NCBI GenBank assembly: GCA_039000515.1
Contig: JBCFYV010009882.1
Span: 60,258,277-60,322,276 of the forward strand
Length of the DNA: 64,000 nt
Reading direction: 5' to 3'
DNA from: Timema cristinae
Taxonomy: Eukaryota > Arthropoda > Insecta > Phasmatodea > Timematidae
Below, in pieces: positions 54,737-64,000 of the stretch (position 1 is the first letter of the stretch; each line of letters begins with the position of its first letter). Below the pieces are notes generated by a model. It did no database searches, was not told where the DNA came from, and saw nothing but the letters and a program-made list of their open reading frames with translations. Made by a program: the position numbers and the translations under genes.

Positions 54737-54850
54737 GCGTAGGAATTGTTTTCTAAAAGGCCTTTTCTCCTACCAGAAATCTATTATATAGTAGGATATT
54801 GGTAGGAAAAAAGAGCTTTCAGAGAGTAATTCCTACCGTGAATGGAGTAT
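54737..54850. mobile_element. Small inverted-repeat MITE, copy 2
   Basis: Inverted relative to copy 1 at 17666-17791. It reads GCGTAGGAATTGTTTTCTAA at the left and GAGTAATTCCTACCGTGAAT at the right, with the inner arms CCTACCAGAAATC and GGATATTGGTAGG. Confidence 0.7.
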
Positions 54851-55485
54851 AGACTCATTTTTGGATTAGGTGCTTTTGTACGTATAGGTTCCTAAGAATT
54901 AATATTTATTATAATATATTTTTGCCGCCCAACCAGCTAAGTAGCTTTGTGCACCTTCCAATATTTCTTCAATTTGACTTTTCTTGCTTCTATTCATGGT
55001 ACCAACAACTTCAAAAAATGATTCATCTTCCCCAGGGATCTCACATTCATCAGAGTCAAAAGTACATAGAATCCCTGCCACGACATATTCTTCGTCCTCG
55101 ATGGGCAATGAAGCTGAATTGACATTGTCTTGGAGAATACCTGGGCTTATACCTATTAAAATCATTTTTAATTTATTCAGCGCATTGAGTGGAGTTGGGT
55201 GGTCATTTAAACCTCCCCTAATCCTTATTTGAGAAAAAAAACTACAAAGTCATCCTGGTTAAGCCTGTGAATCAACTTACCATCTCGTTTTCAGAGGTGT
55301 ATCCAGTTTTCCGTGACTCAGGGTTCTTTAGAAATAAATTGTACATACTATTACGCCCGTGAGTTTTTACGGCACTATTGTTACACACAGCTACTGTACA
55401 CCTCATTCCCGGCATCTTAGTAAATCTTTAATAAACAGCAACTTTCAACAATATTGCTTGATCCATAATATAATATGCAAATAAT
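54851..55485 (-). other. Stretch with one unassigned 88-codon minus frame
   Basis: The frame at 54899-55165 (for example IEDEEYVVAGILC, then IPGEDESFFEVVG) has protein-like composition but no recognised domain. It might be a transposase fragment. Confidence 0.25.
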
Positions 55486-55489
55486 TACA

Positions 55490-55668
55490 GTGGATAGAAA
55501 TCAGGATTTTTTTTAAAGTCGTTTATTTGAAATTGTCTGAATGGAGACCATTCAGAATGGATACCATTCAGAATGGATACAAATCAGATTTTTTATTGGT
55601 GGTGCTTGTTTAAGAAATGTCTGAATGGACACCATTCAAAATGGATACAATTCAGCTCCCCCATCGAA
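55490..55668 (+). repeat. Fragment related to the foldback element at 60510-61799
   Basis: It contains repeated GAATGGATACCATTCAGAAT motifs and ends GATACAATTCAGCTCCCCC, like the right terminus of the 60-kb element. Confidence 0.6.
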
Positions 55669-55742
55669 CTAGCCTTTACTCTCTCTCCACCTTGGGTGAT
55701 AGGATGTTAGCGCGTTTATGTAAACGCCTGTTAATTTAACCT

Positions 55743-55778
55743 TTGCGTATAACCCGAACGGGTAGTAAGACGCGGTGC

Positions 55779-55818
<40 letters not shown>
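55743..55818 (+). repeat. 5'-truncated SINE tail (family A)
   Basis: Only GCGTATAACCCGAACGGGTA followed by GTAAGACGCGGTGCTA and (TAA)n is present. It is a truncated insertion or a shared-tail fragment. Confidence 0.75.
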
Positions 55819-56359
55819 TCAACCTTGTGTGTTTATTTACCTCTGATTTGGATCTCTATATCCAGTATCTGTTCAATCACCTGATGCTTAGGTAGGGTTA
55901 TATTAGTTTTATAAAACTGAAAGAGAATCACTTAATGGTTTGGCTAGGTTAGTTGAGTTTAGGTCAATAAAAATTAAAGCAAATTTCCTTGTGGCTATTT
56001 TATGCTAGATCTGCAAAGAGGAAAGGAAATCGCCTGATGTTTAAGTTAGGTTAGGTTAGATTATGTTATGTTTGCATAAATGAATGTAGAAATTATGTTT
56101 CTCCTTTGTCCATCCGTCCTTTCTTGGTTGATCTAAACAACCTCCTATTTGCTTACTAAATCAGTGCCAAACTTCCTGTATAGTTTGGCCCCAACGGGTT
56201 GCTCTTCGGAGGGGAATACAAACGTCCAACGGCCAATATAGTAACCACTGTAGAGGTTATCCAAAATGTATACGTTTTGCTTAGTACTGTATGCTACATT
56301 TCAAGTGCCGACATATTGTCTATTTGAACCCCGGATACCAGAATGTATTTTAAGGACGT

Positions 56360-56592
56360 GTTTTATTATACCTTCGGGCTATACGCATTTGTACTTTGTG
56401 TTAAGGATAAGGAAGGTATAATTTAGAATAAGTTTACCCACATTTGCGTGGAGGTAACGTGGAAAATAATTTATATAAAACTACTCATAGTGCATCCAAC
56501 TAGGACTCGAACACCGATCTTCCCGTCATCGGCTGTACCATATTTTGTGAGAGTGACGCCTTATAACATTTAACCACCGAGACGAATGCCAG
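56360..56592 (-). repeat. tRNA-derived SINE (family B), inverted
   Basis: The minus strand has a tRNA-like head near 56590-56500 with the B-box-like motif GGTGTTCGAGTCCTAG. Then come ATGAGTAGTTTTATATAAAT, TTACCTCCACGCAAATGTGG, and the tail ATGCGTATAGCCCGAAGGTA. Confidence 0.6.
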
Positions 56593-58290
56593 AATTATTG
56601 ACCAAAGAAATGAAACGATGTTAATGACGATATATTTTAAAAGGAGGAAGATCATTTGAGTAACATGTTTTGGTTGTGATCCGTTGTAAGCAAATGTATG
56701 TACAGTATGATAATTTTGATAATCTTTCAAAATATTTGATTCCCATTTAAACTTTTGTTTTTCTAGTGTTGCGTCCATTAATAGACTCAATGGATGTGTT
56801 GATCGATGCCTAGATAATTACTGTATTTGTTTCTGATTGGAAATTTTGGAACCTCTTTCGATATAACGGTGGCAAAGCGAAACAAAACAAATCTAAGATG
56901 AAAAGGTACTCCCTGAAGCTTTGGTATTTCCTAAGCTTACCATGACCTGAAGTGTTAGATCAGCTTGATTGGGGAGCTAGACGTGGACTCTAGAGGCCCA
57001 AGTTTTAATGAGCAAGAAGTAGGTATTTTTATTTTAGTGATCATCCCATATCATGACTGCTCACACAGTCTAAGACCTTAAGATCTCAATACACTGGATT
57101 GCTGGTGATGTTCGAATATCGGACGTGTGCACAGAGAAGCAAAGAACAGAGTCACAGCCGCTAGGTTAAAGATGTTGCGCTCCTTTTCGAGGCTTTACTC
57201 CTTCAACGTTGGTATCGCTAGATGCGATCCCCAGTGACTACAGCGCAATCAAGTGAGCATTTTTTAAACGACTCGCTTTAAACTCGAATGTACTAGAAGG
57301 CAGATAAAAATATGAGCTCCTCGAGTTAACCCGTCGGCTGGCTGTCACCAAGCAGGCTTCAGTTAGCGCCCTCCCCGTCTATAACCCTCCTACCCCTCGT
57401 CCTAAATACCCTAATCCTGCCACACAAATAAGTTTACTCTGACTGCACATTACAAAGAAAACTTGAAACACGATGGAACTTTTCTTCTTCTTTTTTAAAC
57501 TAAGGGACTGGCTGTCAACTGCAATTATTTATTAAGGAGCACTGAGAATAATTGCAGAAGTTTAGAAATACCAATTTATTTAAGAAGTAGTTAGATATTT
57601 TTTAATATTGTTTTCACCAAAATGAGGGTGAAAGTTCTGACCAGTTAAATAGTTTAAATTCTAATTATAAAGTTTTTTTAAATGTGTGATATCTTATATA
57701 GAACCGTATAAAACAAACCTAATAATTGTGACCCTATCAAGACATTACTATTTGATAGAGGAAGGCTAGATACCATACCGCGTGACCACTAATGCAGGTC
57801 TATAATATCTATTTGATGCTATGTATTTAAAATATTTAATAAATACTTGAACTCATTTAAAAACTGGTATTTTCCCGGTGTAAATTAAAATTCCCACACT
57901 CAAGTAATTAAAGATAAAACAAAAATATATGATAGTTTTGAATAGTTCTAATGGTTTGTTATTTAAAATTACTTAGTAAACACTAAAGTTAAATCATTGT
58001 ATTTTGTGTGAGTATATGGATAATGGCTGGATAGTAATAAAAATATAATGCAGACAAACGGTTCGGTCAGCTATGTCTCATGGGCCAATTGTTTGTGAAT
58101 CCTGCCTTATCATTCGACCTTGAAAGGGGGTTCTTTCTGTTAATGAAAGTTAAATCAGTTCGAAATTTTAATTAATCAGATAGGGCCCATACATATAGAT
58201 AAAATTATGTACAGTTTATTGAAGCACTTATTCAACATATTATATACCCTAGATTCTATCTTAAAAGTTAGCAAGCTTTCTTTTATGAAT
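56593..58290. other. Stretch without a supported gene
   Basis: Mostly AT-rich. No coding region or bounded repeat could be supported. Confidence 0.35.
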
Positions 58291-58294
58291 TACA

Positions 58295-58620
58295 GCAATC
58301 CCGCATGGCGTTGTCCGTGACCCACTGTGGTATAAGAATTATATAGGCACCCCCTCCCACCCCATGGTGCCTGTACCTCTGAAACTTAATTGTAAAACAG
58401 ATAAAAATTATTTTCTTTAAAAATTTGTTTAAAATAGCATAATTAAAAAGCTAATTGAAAATTTAAAAATCCTGATTCGAGATGCAATCGGACCCCCTTC
58501 CGTACATCTATGTTAAAAATTTCAAATCTCTGCCTGTCGTAGATTAGGCTGGGCATCGCACACACACACAAACACACACACAGACAAACACTTCCTTTTA
58601 ATATTATAGACTATGATGTA
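58295..58620 (+). repeat. Possible LINE 3' fragment with (CA)n tail
   Basis: The segment ends GGGCATCGCACACACACACA, then AACACACACACAGACAAACA and CTTCCTTTTAATATTATAGA, an arrangement common at LINE 3' ends in invertebrates. No coding remains are visible. Confidence 0.3.
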
Positions 58621-59955
58621 ACATTGTGGCTTATAAAATACGGCTATAGACTAGTCTAGTACATTAAATTATTGATGTCACCTTTCAGTGTAGACCGATT
58701 GTAGAATACATACATATAAATTTTATACGTGAGATACAAAATAAATAGGTATCTTAAAATGCTTTCCTATTTTTTATTTAAAATATTTCGTTATTAAATT
58801 AATGGTTTTTAAATAGGAACTAACGAGTATAAAACTATAAACATAAAATTTTAACGTTTTTTATCATCACAAATTAAGATTATATACTTATTGGTTTTAT
58901 TGTTCGATCTTTTAAATATGTTGCTTGCTATCTTGCATACAAGATAGAACGTAAATTTCACTGTAAACTCTGCATAAATACATTAACAAAGTGTGATGTC
59001 AACATGAAGTAATGACATCATAATCTAATATTTCATAGAGCATAGGGCATGATGACTTAGGGAATCTCAAATCCCCTACATATACGTTCACACACATATC
59101 CAAGAAAAATTTATTGAGCAATTGTCTTATGGGCAATACAAAGAAGGTATTGTATATATAATGTCAGGAAAGGGATTGAAGAAAATAAGGATAATATAGC
59201 CTCATTGATTTAAGCAATGCAAAAATCACAAGCTATTTTGCACAAAGCCACCTCCTTAAAGTTAGAATCCACAATTACTTGTTGTGGACTGCAAAGGAGA
59301 ATATTTAATGTTTAGGGAAACTGAGGTATAAAATATGGAACGTATTACACCAATAATCTCATCTCGTTGAGTGAACTTTGGAGAGTAGAGTACTTGTGAC
59401 TTTGAGCTGATTTTGATCTCAATTAAATGTAATAAATTAACTGTGTTTTGACATATTTCTATGAATCTAAACTCTTGTCTCAAAAGTAATATTTGTAGCG
59501 TGTTCCATTTTAAAACGTTTAAATAATTTAATGATTTACAATTAGTTTTAATGTTGAATAGCTGTGATTGTTTTACAAACATAACCAGCTGTTTGGATTA
59601 AGCTTTAGGTTAACAACACTGGCTTTTAAATAGTAGGCTTGGATAGGAGGTATATTTCAATAAAACACTTTAGTTGTTAAAGTGTGTAAAAGCTCAAATA
59701 TGTACCGGTATCTTACTAAACACTCTTCATAAGACTATATAACTATAGTTGATAGGTTAAAAATAAATACAATATTCAAATAATGAAACATTATGACTGT
59801 ATCGACTCAAAACTTACGTAAGGGGCCAATGTAATATTTACTACATTTTGCTTCTTAAATTGTGGTTATTTTACTCCATAGTGTCATTGAGCCTTTAGTT
59901 GAAAGTAGTTTTAAGAATGTTTAGAAAGGTGCTTGCATCATTGAAGCGTATAAGA
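58621..59955. other. AT-rich stretch, no gene seen
   Basis: The 106-codon minus frame at 59262-59582 has no recognised domain. Confidence 0.3.
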
Positions 59956-59959
59956 CTAT

Positions 59960-60240
59960 TATTTGTGCTCATCTTTACGTAAAAAGACAATTTTTTCTTT
60001 CTCTCGACACCTTGGAGAGAAAAGTACTTTGCTCGGGAAAGGTCCAAATTTTGATAATTGTCAACCCCCCGAAACCGAAAAGGTGTTTTTTGCGATGCCG
60101 TCTGCCTGTGTGTCTATATCTAGGCCTAGAGCCGACACCATTTTACTGATCAGGCTAAAACTTAGTATATATTATTTTTTATAAGGTTACCCCGGGGAGT
60201 TTTTGGAGTTTGATTGAGGCTTTACTAAAGATAAAAAAAG
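59960..60240 (-). repeat. LINE-type 3' fragment, inverted copy of the 5380 repeat
   Basis: GTTTTTTGCGATGCCGTCTG and the following CCTGTGTGTCTATATCTAGGCCTAGAG are the complement of the sequence at 5535-5590. The match shows a dispersed repeat; its class is inferred. Confidence 0.45.
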
Positions 60241-60509
60241 AAAGAAAACAAGCTATCTCGAAATACATTGTAATGGTTTTTAATAAATTTCATATCTGGG
60301 CGTTGTTTATCATTATAAACTAATCAGCCTATGAACATAATTTTAAAGGTAGTTTACACAAGCAGATATTGGCAATTTTAATCATATCTTTGCAAGTATT
60401 TGAGACACGAAATAACTCATTATTGTAAGGTTGTAACAAAATTAGAATTAATAAAACCCTTTACTTGAAATATATTTTTATAAAACCAATAGGGGGCTGT
60501 CCATAAATT

Positions 60510-61799
60510 GGGGGAGTGGAATTGTATCCATTCGGAATGGTATCCATTCCGATAGTTTTGTAAAAAACTGCTTTTGTGAAAAATTGGAATTGTGTTATTT
60601 TAATACAAAATCTTTTTTCCCATACAGTTCATTTTTCAGTCATACTCTTATCAGCGTACGATTTAGAACAATATTCAATCCCCATTCGACATTTTATCAA
60701 TAATACATCTATGACCATATCGGAATGAAACTCAGGACGCCTAGCTTGGTTGGCACACCCACTACCAACTGTGGTAGTGTTAATACATATATTTACGTGA
60801 GAAAACCAATATTGTGTGTTATATCTTAGGATAAAAAAGGGAGCAACTAGAAGAAGAACACGGCCCAACTATTTTTACTTGAGTATTTCTGGAAGAATCG
60901 AGTACAGCCGATTACGATACACAAAAGGTGTAGTCGACTACTTTTACTCGATTCTTCCCATCACTAGAGCTCACTGAGCATTGGACATGAGTAAAGCAGT
61001 GCTGCCAATTCACATTAATAAAATTCTTGCCAGAATTCATAAACAGTGTCTCGTTTCTCACTAGATTTGAATAAATTAAAGCTAGATTTTCAATAATAAT
61101 TTTTTAACATAGTGGTTAAAGTCTGTTGCCAAATAAAATAATTGATTTAGCTCTCTAAAATTATAGAAGTCTATACATACTTTAAAATGTATTGACCTGA
61201 AAAAAAGAATCTTACCAGTTAAATAAGATTGCAAATTAATTTTCTAGTATGCAGTGCAATCTTTAAAGAGAATGAATACCTCATGTTTAAGAATATATTT
61301 TTAGACAAGTCTGCACACTAGTATACAATTAGTAAGTTAAGAAGATTCCATCCTGCTGCCCTCTACCAGAAGTGTGACAAAGTTTTTACGTTAAACGTTC
61401 CTTCTCTTAAACCTCAAGTCGGCCATTTGTGGATACAATTCCGATATTTCACAAAAGCCGTTTTTTACAAAACTATCGGAATGAATACCATTCCGAGTGG
61501 ATACAATTCCAGTTTTTGTGGATATAATTCCAGTGGATACAATTTCGATTTTTCACAAATCAGTTTTTTACAAAACAATCGTATTGGATACAATTCCAGT
61601 TTTGTGGATATAATTCCAGTGGATACAATTCCAATTTTTCACAAAAGCAGCTTTTTTTTACAAAACTATCGGAATGAATACCATTCCGAGTGGATACAAT
61701 TCTAGTTTTGTGGATATAATTCCAGTGGATACAATTCCGATTTTTCACAAAACCGGTTTTTTTACAAAACTATCGGAATGGATACAATTCCGCTCCCCC
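60510..61799. mobile_element. Foldback-type element with inverted ends and internal tandem repeats
   Basis: The left end GGGGGAGTGGAATTGTATCC and the inverted right end GGGGGAGCGGAATTGTATCC match, and matching continues through CATTCCGATAGTTTTGTAAA. From about 61427 inward, units of 100-125 bases (GTGGATACAATTCCGATTTT, then TCACAAAA and TTTTTTACAAAACTATCGGA) repeat at least three times. No target duplication was resolved and there is no transposase. Confidence 0.65.
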
Positions 61800-62037
61800 G
61801 ACTATTGTACTCGGAGAGACAGCAGCTCTTGGCGCTCAGCTTGTCTTTCTCATGAGGAACATTTTGCAGTTGAGTTGTTTTAAAGAATCCTCACTTGGAC
61901 ATTTTAAGTTCTACCTGACTCTAGGGGCGCAGCAAATCACCCGTAAGGCTACGTATCTGTTAATTCCTTGTCTGTGGCTGTGGGTCAATAGCCATCCTTT
62001 TTTAAAAAATATATAGTATGGTATCACTTATATGACC
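61800..62037. other. Short stretch without recognised features
   Basis: I see nothing that can be assigned here. Confidence 0.3.
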
Positions 62038-62049
62038 GGGAGGGACGTA

Positions 62050-62344
62050 TTATTATTATTATTATTATTATTATTAGCACCGCGTCTTACTACCCGTTCG
62101 GGTTATACGCACTTACGCTAATGTGTAATGGTAGGGTGATTGTGAGATGAAATGAAGGACCTACAGTTTAACGTGGAATCCGAACCACGGTGGAGGCCTG
62201 GCATTCCCCACATTCACAAAATGTCTTGTCAGAGGTGAAGGAAGGGTTTGGTAATCAGATAAATCTGTGCCGGGACAGAGGATTGAACCCCGGCCGCCAG
62301 CATAGAAGTCCGACACCTTACCCCTAGACCACCAGGTCACCTAT
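62050..62344 (-). repeat. Complete tRNA-derived SINE (family A), inverted, with perfect 12-bp duplication
   Basis: The minus strand reads the family-A head (GGTGACCTGGTGGTCTAGGG, B box GGGGTTCAATCC), body, tail and (TAA)n. The direct repeat GGGAGGGACGTA flanks it at 62038-62049 and 62345-62356. It is closely similar to the copy at 6416-6723. Confidence 0.9.
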
Positions 62345-62356
62345 GGGAGGGACGTA

Positions 62357-62661
62357 ACATCTAGGTTCGGGTCACCTTATTTGGAGACTATTAGCCACTC
62401 TTGTGGCACAGAACGTTGCCCAGGGTACACCATAGGAGGTTGTCCACACGTCATACCTGCATTGAGATGATGTTATAATACTTATTATGAAGTTGTGGAG
62501 CCAGTGTGAATCTTAACCATACTTAAGCCTAATTAACCAAATCCTGGTGACCAATTGGATCACTCCCCTTAAGGGAAAGATATACAAGGTATAAGCTCGG
62601 AATCGAGCCTGGGGCCTTAGGCATGTAACCAGGTGCACTGACCACTATATCATGGGGCCGG
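62357..62661 (-). repeat. Probable tRNA-derived SINE of another head type, inverted
   Basis: On the minus strand ATATAGTGGTCAGTGCACC (A-box-like, near 62640) is followed by the B box GGCTCGATTCCGAGC (near 62604). The body may extend to about 62400. Confidence 0.5.
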
Positions 62662-62940
62662 TTACCTTTGTGTTTATACGTCTATACACCTTTCGGCCAT
62701 GTGTCATTAGCCACCCTTCTGTTGATACGTCTATACACCTCTCGACTGTATGTCGATAGTTACTATTGTGTTGATACGTCTCTGCCGTGTGTCAGTAGAT
62801 ACCCTTATGTTGATACGTCTATACACCTCTCGGACGTGTGTCACTAGCTACTCTAATGTTGATACGTCTATACACTTCTCGGCCGCGTGTCACTAGCTAA
62901 TCTTGTGTTGACTGTTGATACGTCTACACAAACTTCAGCC
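62662..62940 (+). repeat. Minisatellite of about 50-60-bp units
   Basis: The phrase GTTGATACGTCTATACACCT followed by CTCGG and GTGTGTCACTAGCTAC is repeated about five times with variants and one shortened unit. Confidence 0.85.
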
Positions 62941-62944
62941 AGAT

Positions 62945-63452
62945 GCACTGGATGTCGTTTTATATTATTTTCTCCGTACTAGTATAGTAATTCATCCAAT
63001 AATCAAAATATTAATACTTACCAACTATATTTAACGGTGTGCACAGGCTGCTAGGGATAGAAATATTCCGATAGAGCGTAGTACTATCAGTTTGTCGTGC
63101 TCGTGACGGTCCGGTTAAAAAGAGAGATAGTAAGTAGCATTACCTCTCACTCTCACTTAAATTCTCACTTTTGAGTACAAATAAAAGTAAAGGAAGAGGG
63201 GATTGGTAGCCTAACAGGAAATGTTTACAGAGTGGTTTGATGGAATGCTATCGTTAGAAGGACAACTCCTTTTAAATACGCCTAGCTCAAGGGTGGATCC
63301 AGGGCTAAGTTGTATGGGTGAATTGGTTTTCACGAGGCTCCTTCAAGGATAAATTTAATAACTTTGATTAATAATGATTTTAATTTATAATATTTTAATA
63401 ATAATATTGTGAGTTGAACAAACTAGTTGAAATTAACAATTAACATAATAAT

Positions 63453-63483
<31 letters not shown>

Positions 63484-64000
63484 GGACTTTACGAAAGAAC
63501 ACAATTTGGATTAACCAATTTGTAGTTTTAATACAAAAATAACACAAAACAAAAAGTTGCTGTCACAATAAAAGTAATAAATACATACTGTACACAGGTC
63601 TAAAGTGTTTTCGCAATAAAAGAAAAAAATATGTATTTTAATACTAAACTTAATAATATAAATACTGGAAAATTTTAGTTTTAATCCCCTTGCTTTGCTC
63701 TAGAGCTAAGTTGAAAGAGTTGTTGCCTAATTTTGATTAGGTCGTGTAGGAGATAGGGTGAGGAAGGTGTTAGTCAATCATTCTTTACAACTTTAAAGTA
63801 TTAGTTTCAATATTTATGATTATTTTCTATGCAGGAGGGGACGTTCGCACCCAACCCCACCTGGATTCACCCCTGGCCTAGCCAGGGAAACTCGTAGAAA
63901 TATATAACTTTTAATGCTAATGAGAACAAATCCATTGTGCTGTTTGTAAAGATGATTATATATTCCAACAAGTTAATATACAAAATTAAATAAACTTTTT
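62945..64000. other. Stretch without a supported gene
   Basis: An (AAT)n microsatellite lies at 63450-63482. No coding region was found and the next lectin exon was not recognised here. Confidence 0.35.

Noticed and set aside
54899..55165. 88-codon minus-strand frame as a host exon or transposase part
   Set aside because: No domain, splice context or homologous copy in the window supports it.
59600..59665. A plus-strand WIGGIF coding phrase that resembles the start of the second half of a C-type lectin domain
   Set aside because: A stop follows after two more codons and no acceptor gives the phase-1 join required by the exon at 47356-47559.
62662..62940. CRISPR-like regular repeats
   Set aside because: The units are variable and contiguous in a eukaryotic intron or intergenic region; this is a minisatellite.

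Overview
The window looks like an AT-rich, repeat-dense animal genome, most likely an arthropod. The evidence is spliced genes with GT-AG introns, tRNA-derived SINEs with (TAA)n tails, a PIF/Harbinger element with a MADF/BESS partner gene, several hAT-type elements, a Polinton/Maverick-like endogenous viral element and a Ty3-type retrotransposon. The species cannot be read from the sequence.

Host gene. Two exons fit one gene. A signal-peptide exon lies at 1296-1341 and the first half of a C-type lectin domain at 47356-47559. Both splice junctions are phase 1 and join in frame. The intron between them would be about 46 kb and holds nearly all of the mobile DNA described here. The rest of the lectin domain was not found and should lie downstream.

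Intron, left part (1.3-22 kb). It contains diverged tRNA-SINEs of at least two families that share a 3' tail. An apparently intact PIF/Harbinger transposon (8938-11965) has TAA target duplications, a two-exon DDE transposase and, on the other strand, a three-exon MADF-BESS gene whose last exon sits inside the transposase intron. There is also a long palindrome (12392-12750) and non-autonomous hAT elements at 13379-14009, 17971-18799 and 20015-20970, the last one inserted into a tandem repeat.

Intron, centre (22085-42001). This is a degraded Polinton/Maverick-like element with about 230-bp terminal inverted repeats. It keeps recognisable remains of the integrase with chromodomain, a conserved Polinton-associated protein, a coiled-coil-like protein and the packaging ATPase on the minus strand. 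On the plus strand are a PLA2-like/pVI-like/adenain-like protease gene, a penton-like protein and the double-jelly-roll major capsid protein. The C-terminal third of DNA polymerase B remains near the right end. All recognised genes carry stops, frameshifts or deletions. A Ty3-type LTR retrotransposon (30468-39057, minus strand, identical 399-bp LTRs, AACT target duplication) inserted recently into it and split one small ORF. Without that insertion the Polinton is about 11.3 kb.

Intron end and right part (42-64 kb). This holds more SINEs, a hAT element with an internal minisatellite (46073-47185), the lectin exon, a second copy of the 18-kb hAT family (53073-53899), a coding relic cut by a SINE (51009-51499), a foldback element with inverted ends (60510-61799), a SINE with perfect target duplication (62050-62344) and a minisatellite (62662-62940). 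The remaining DNA is AT-rich with no gene that could be supported.
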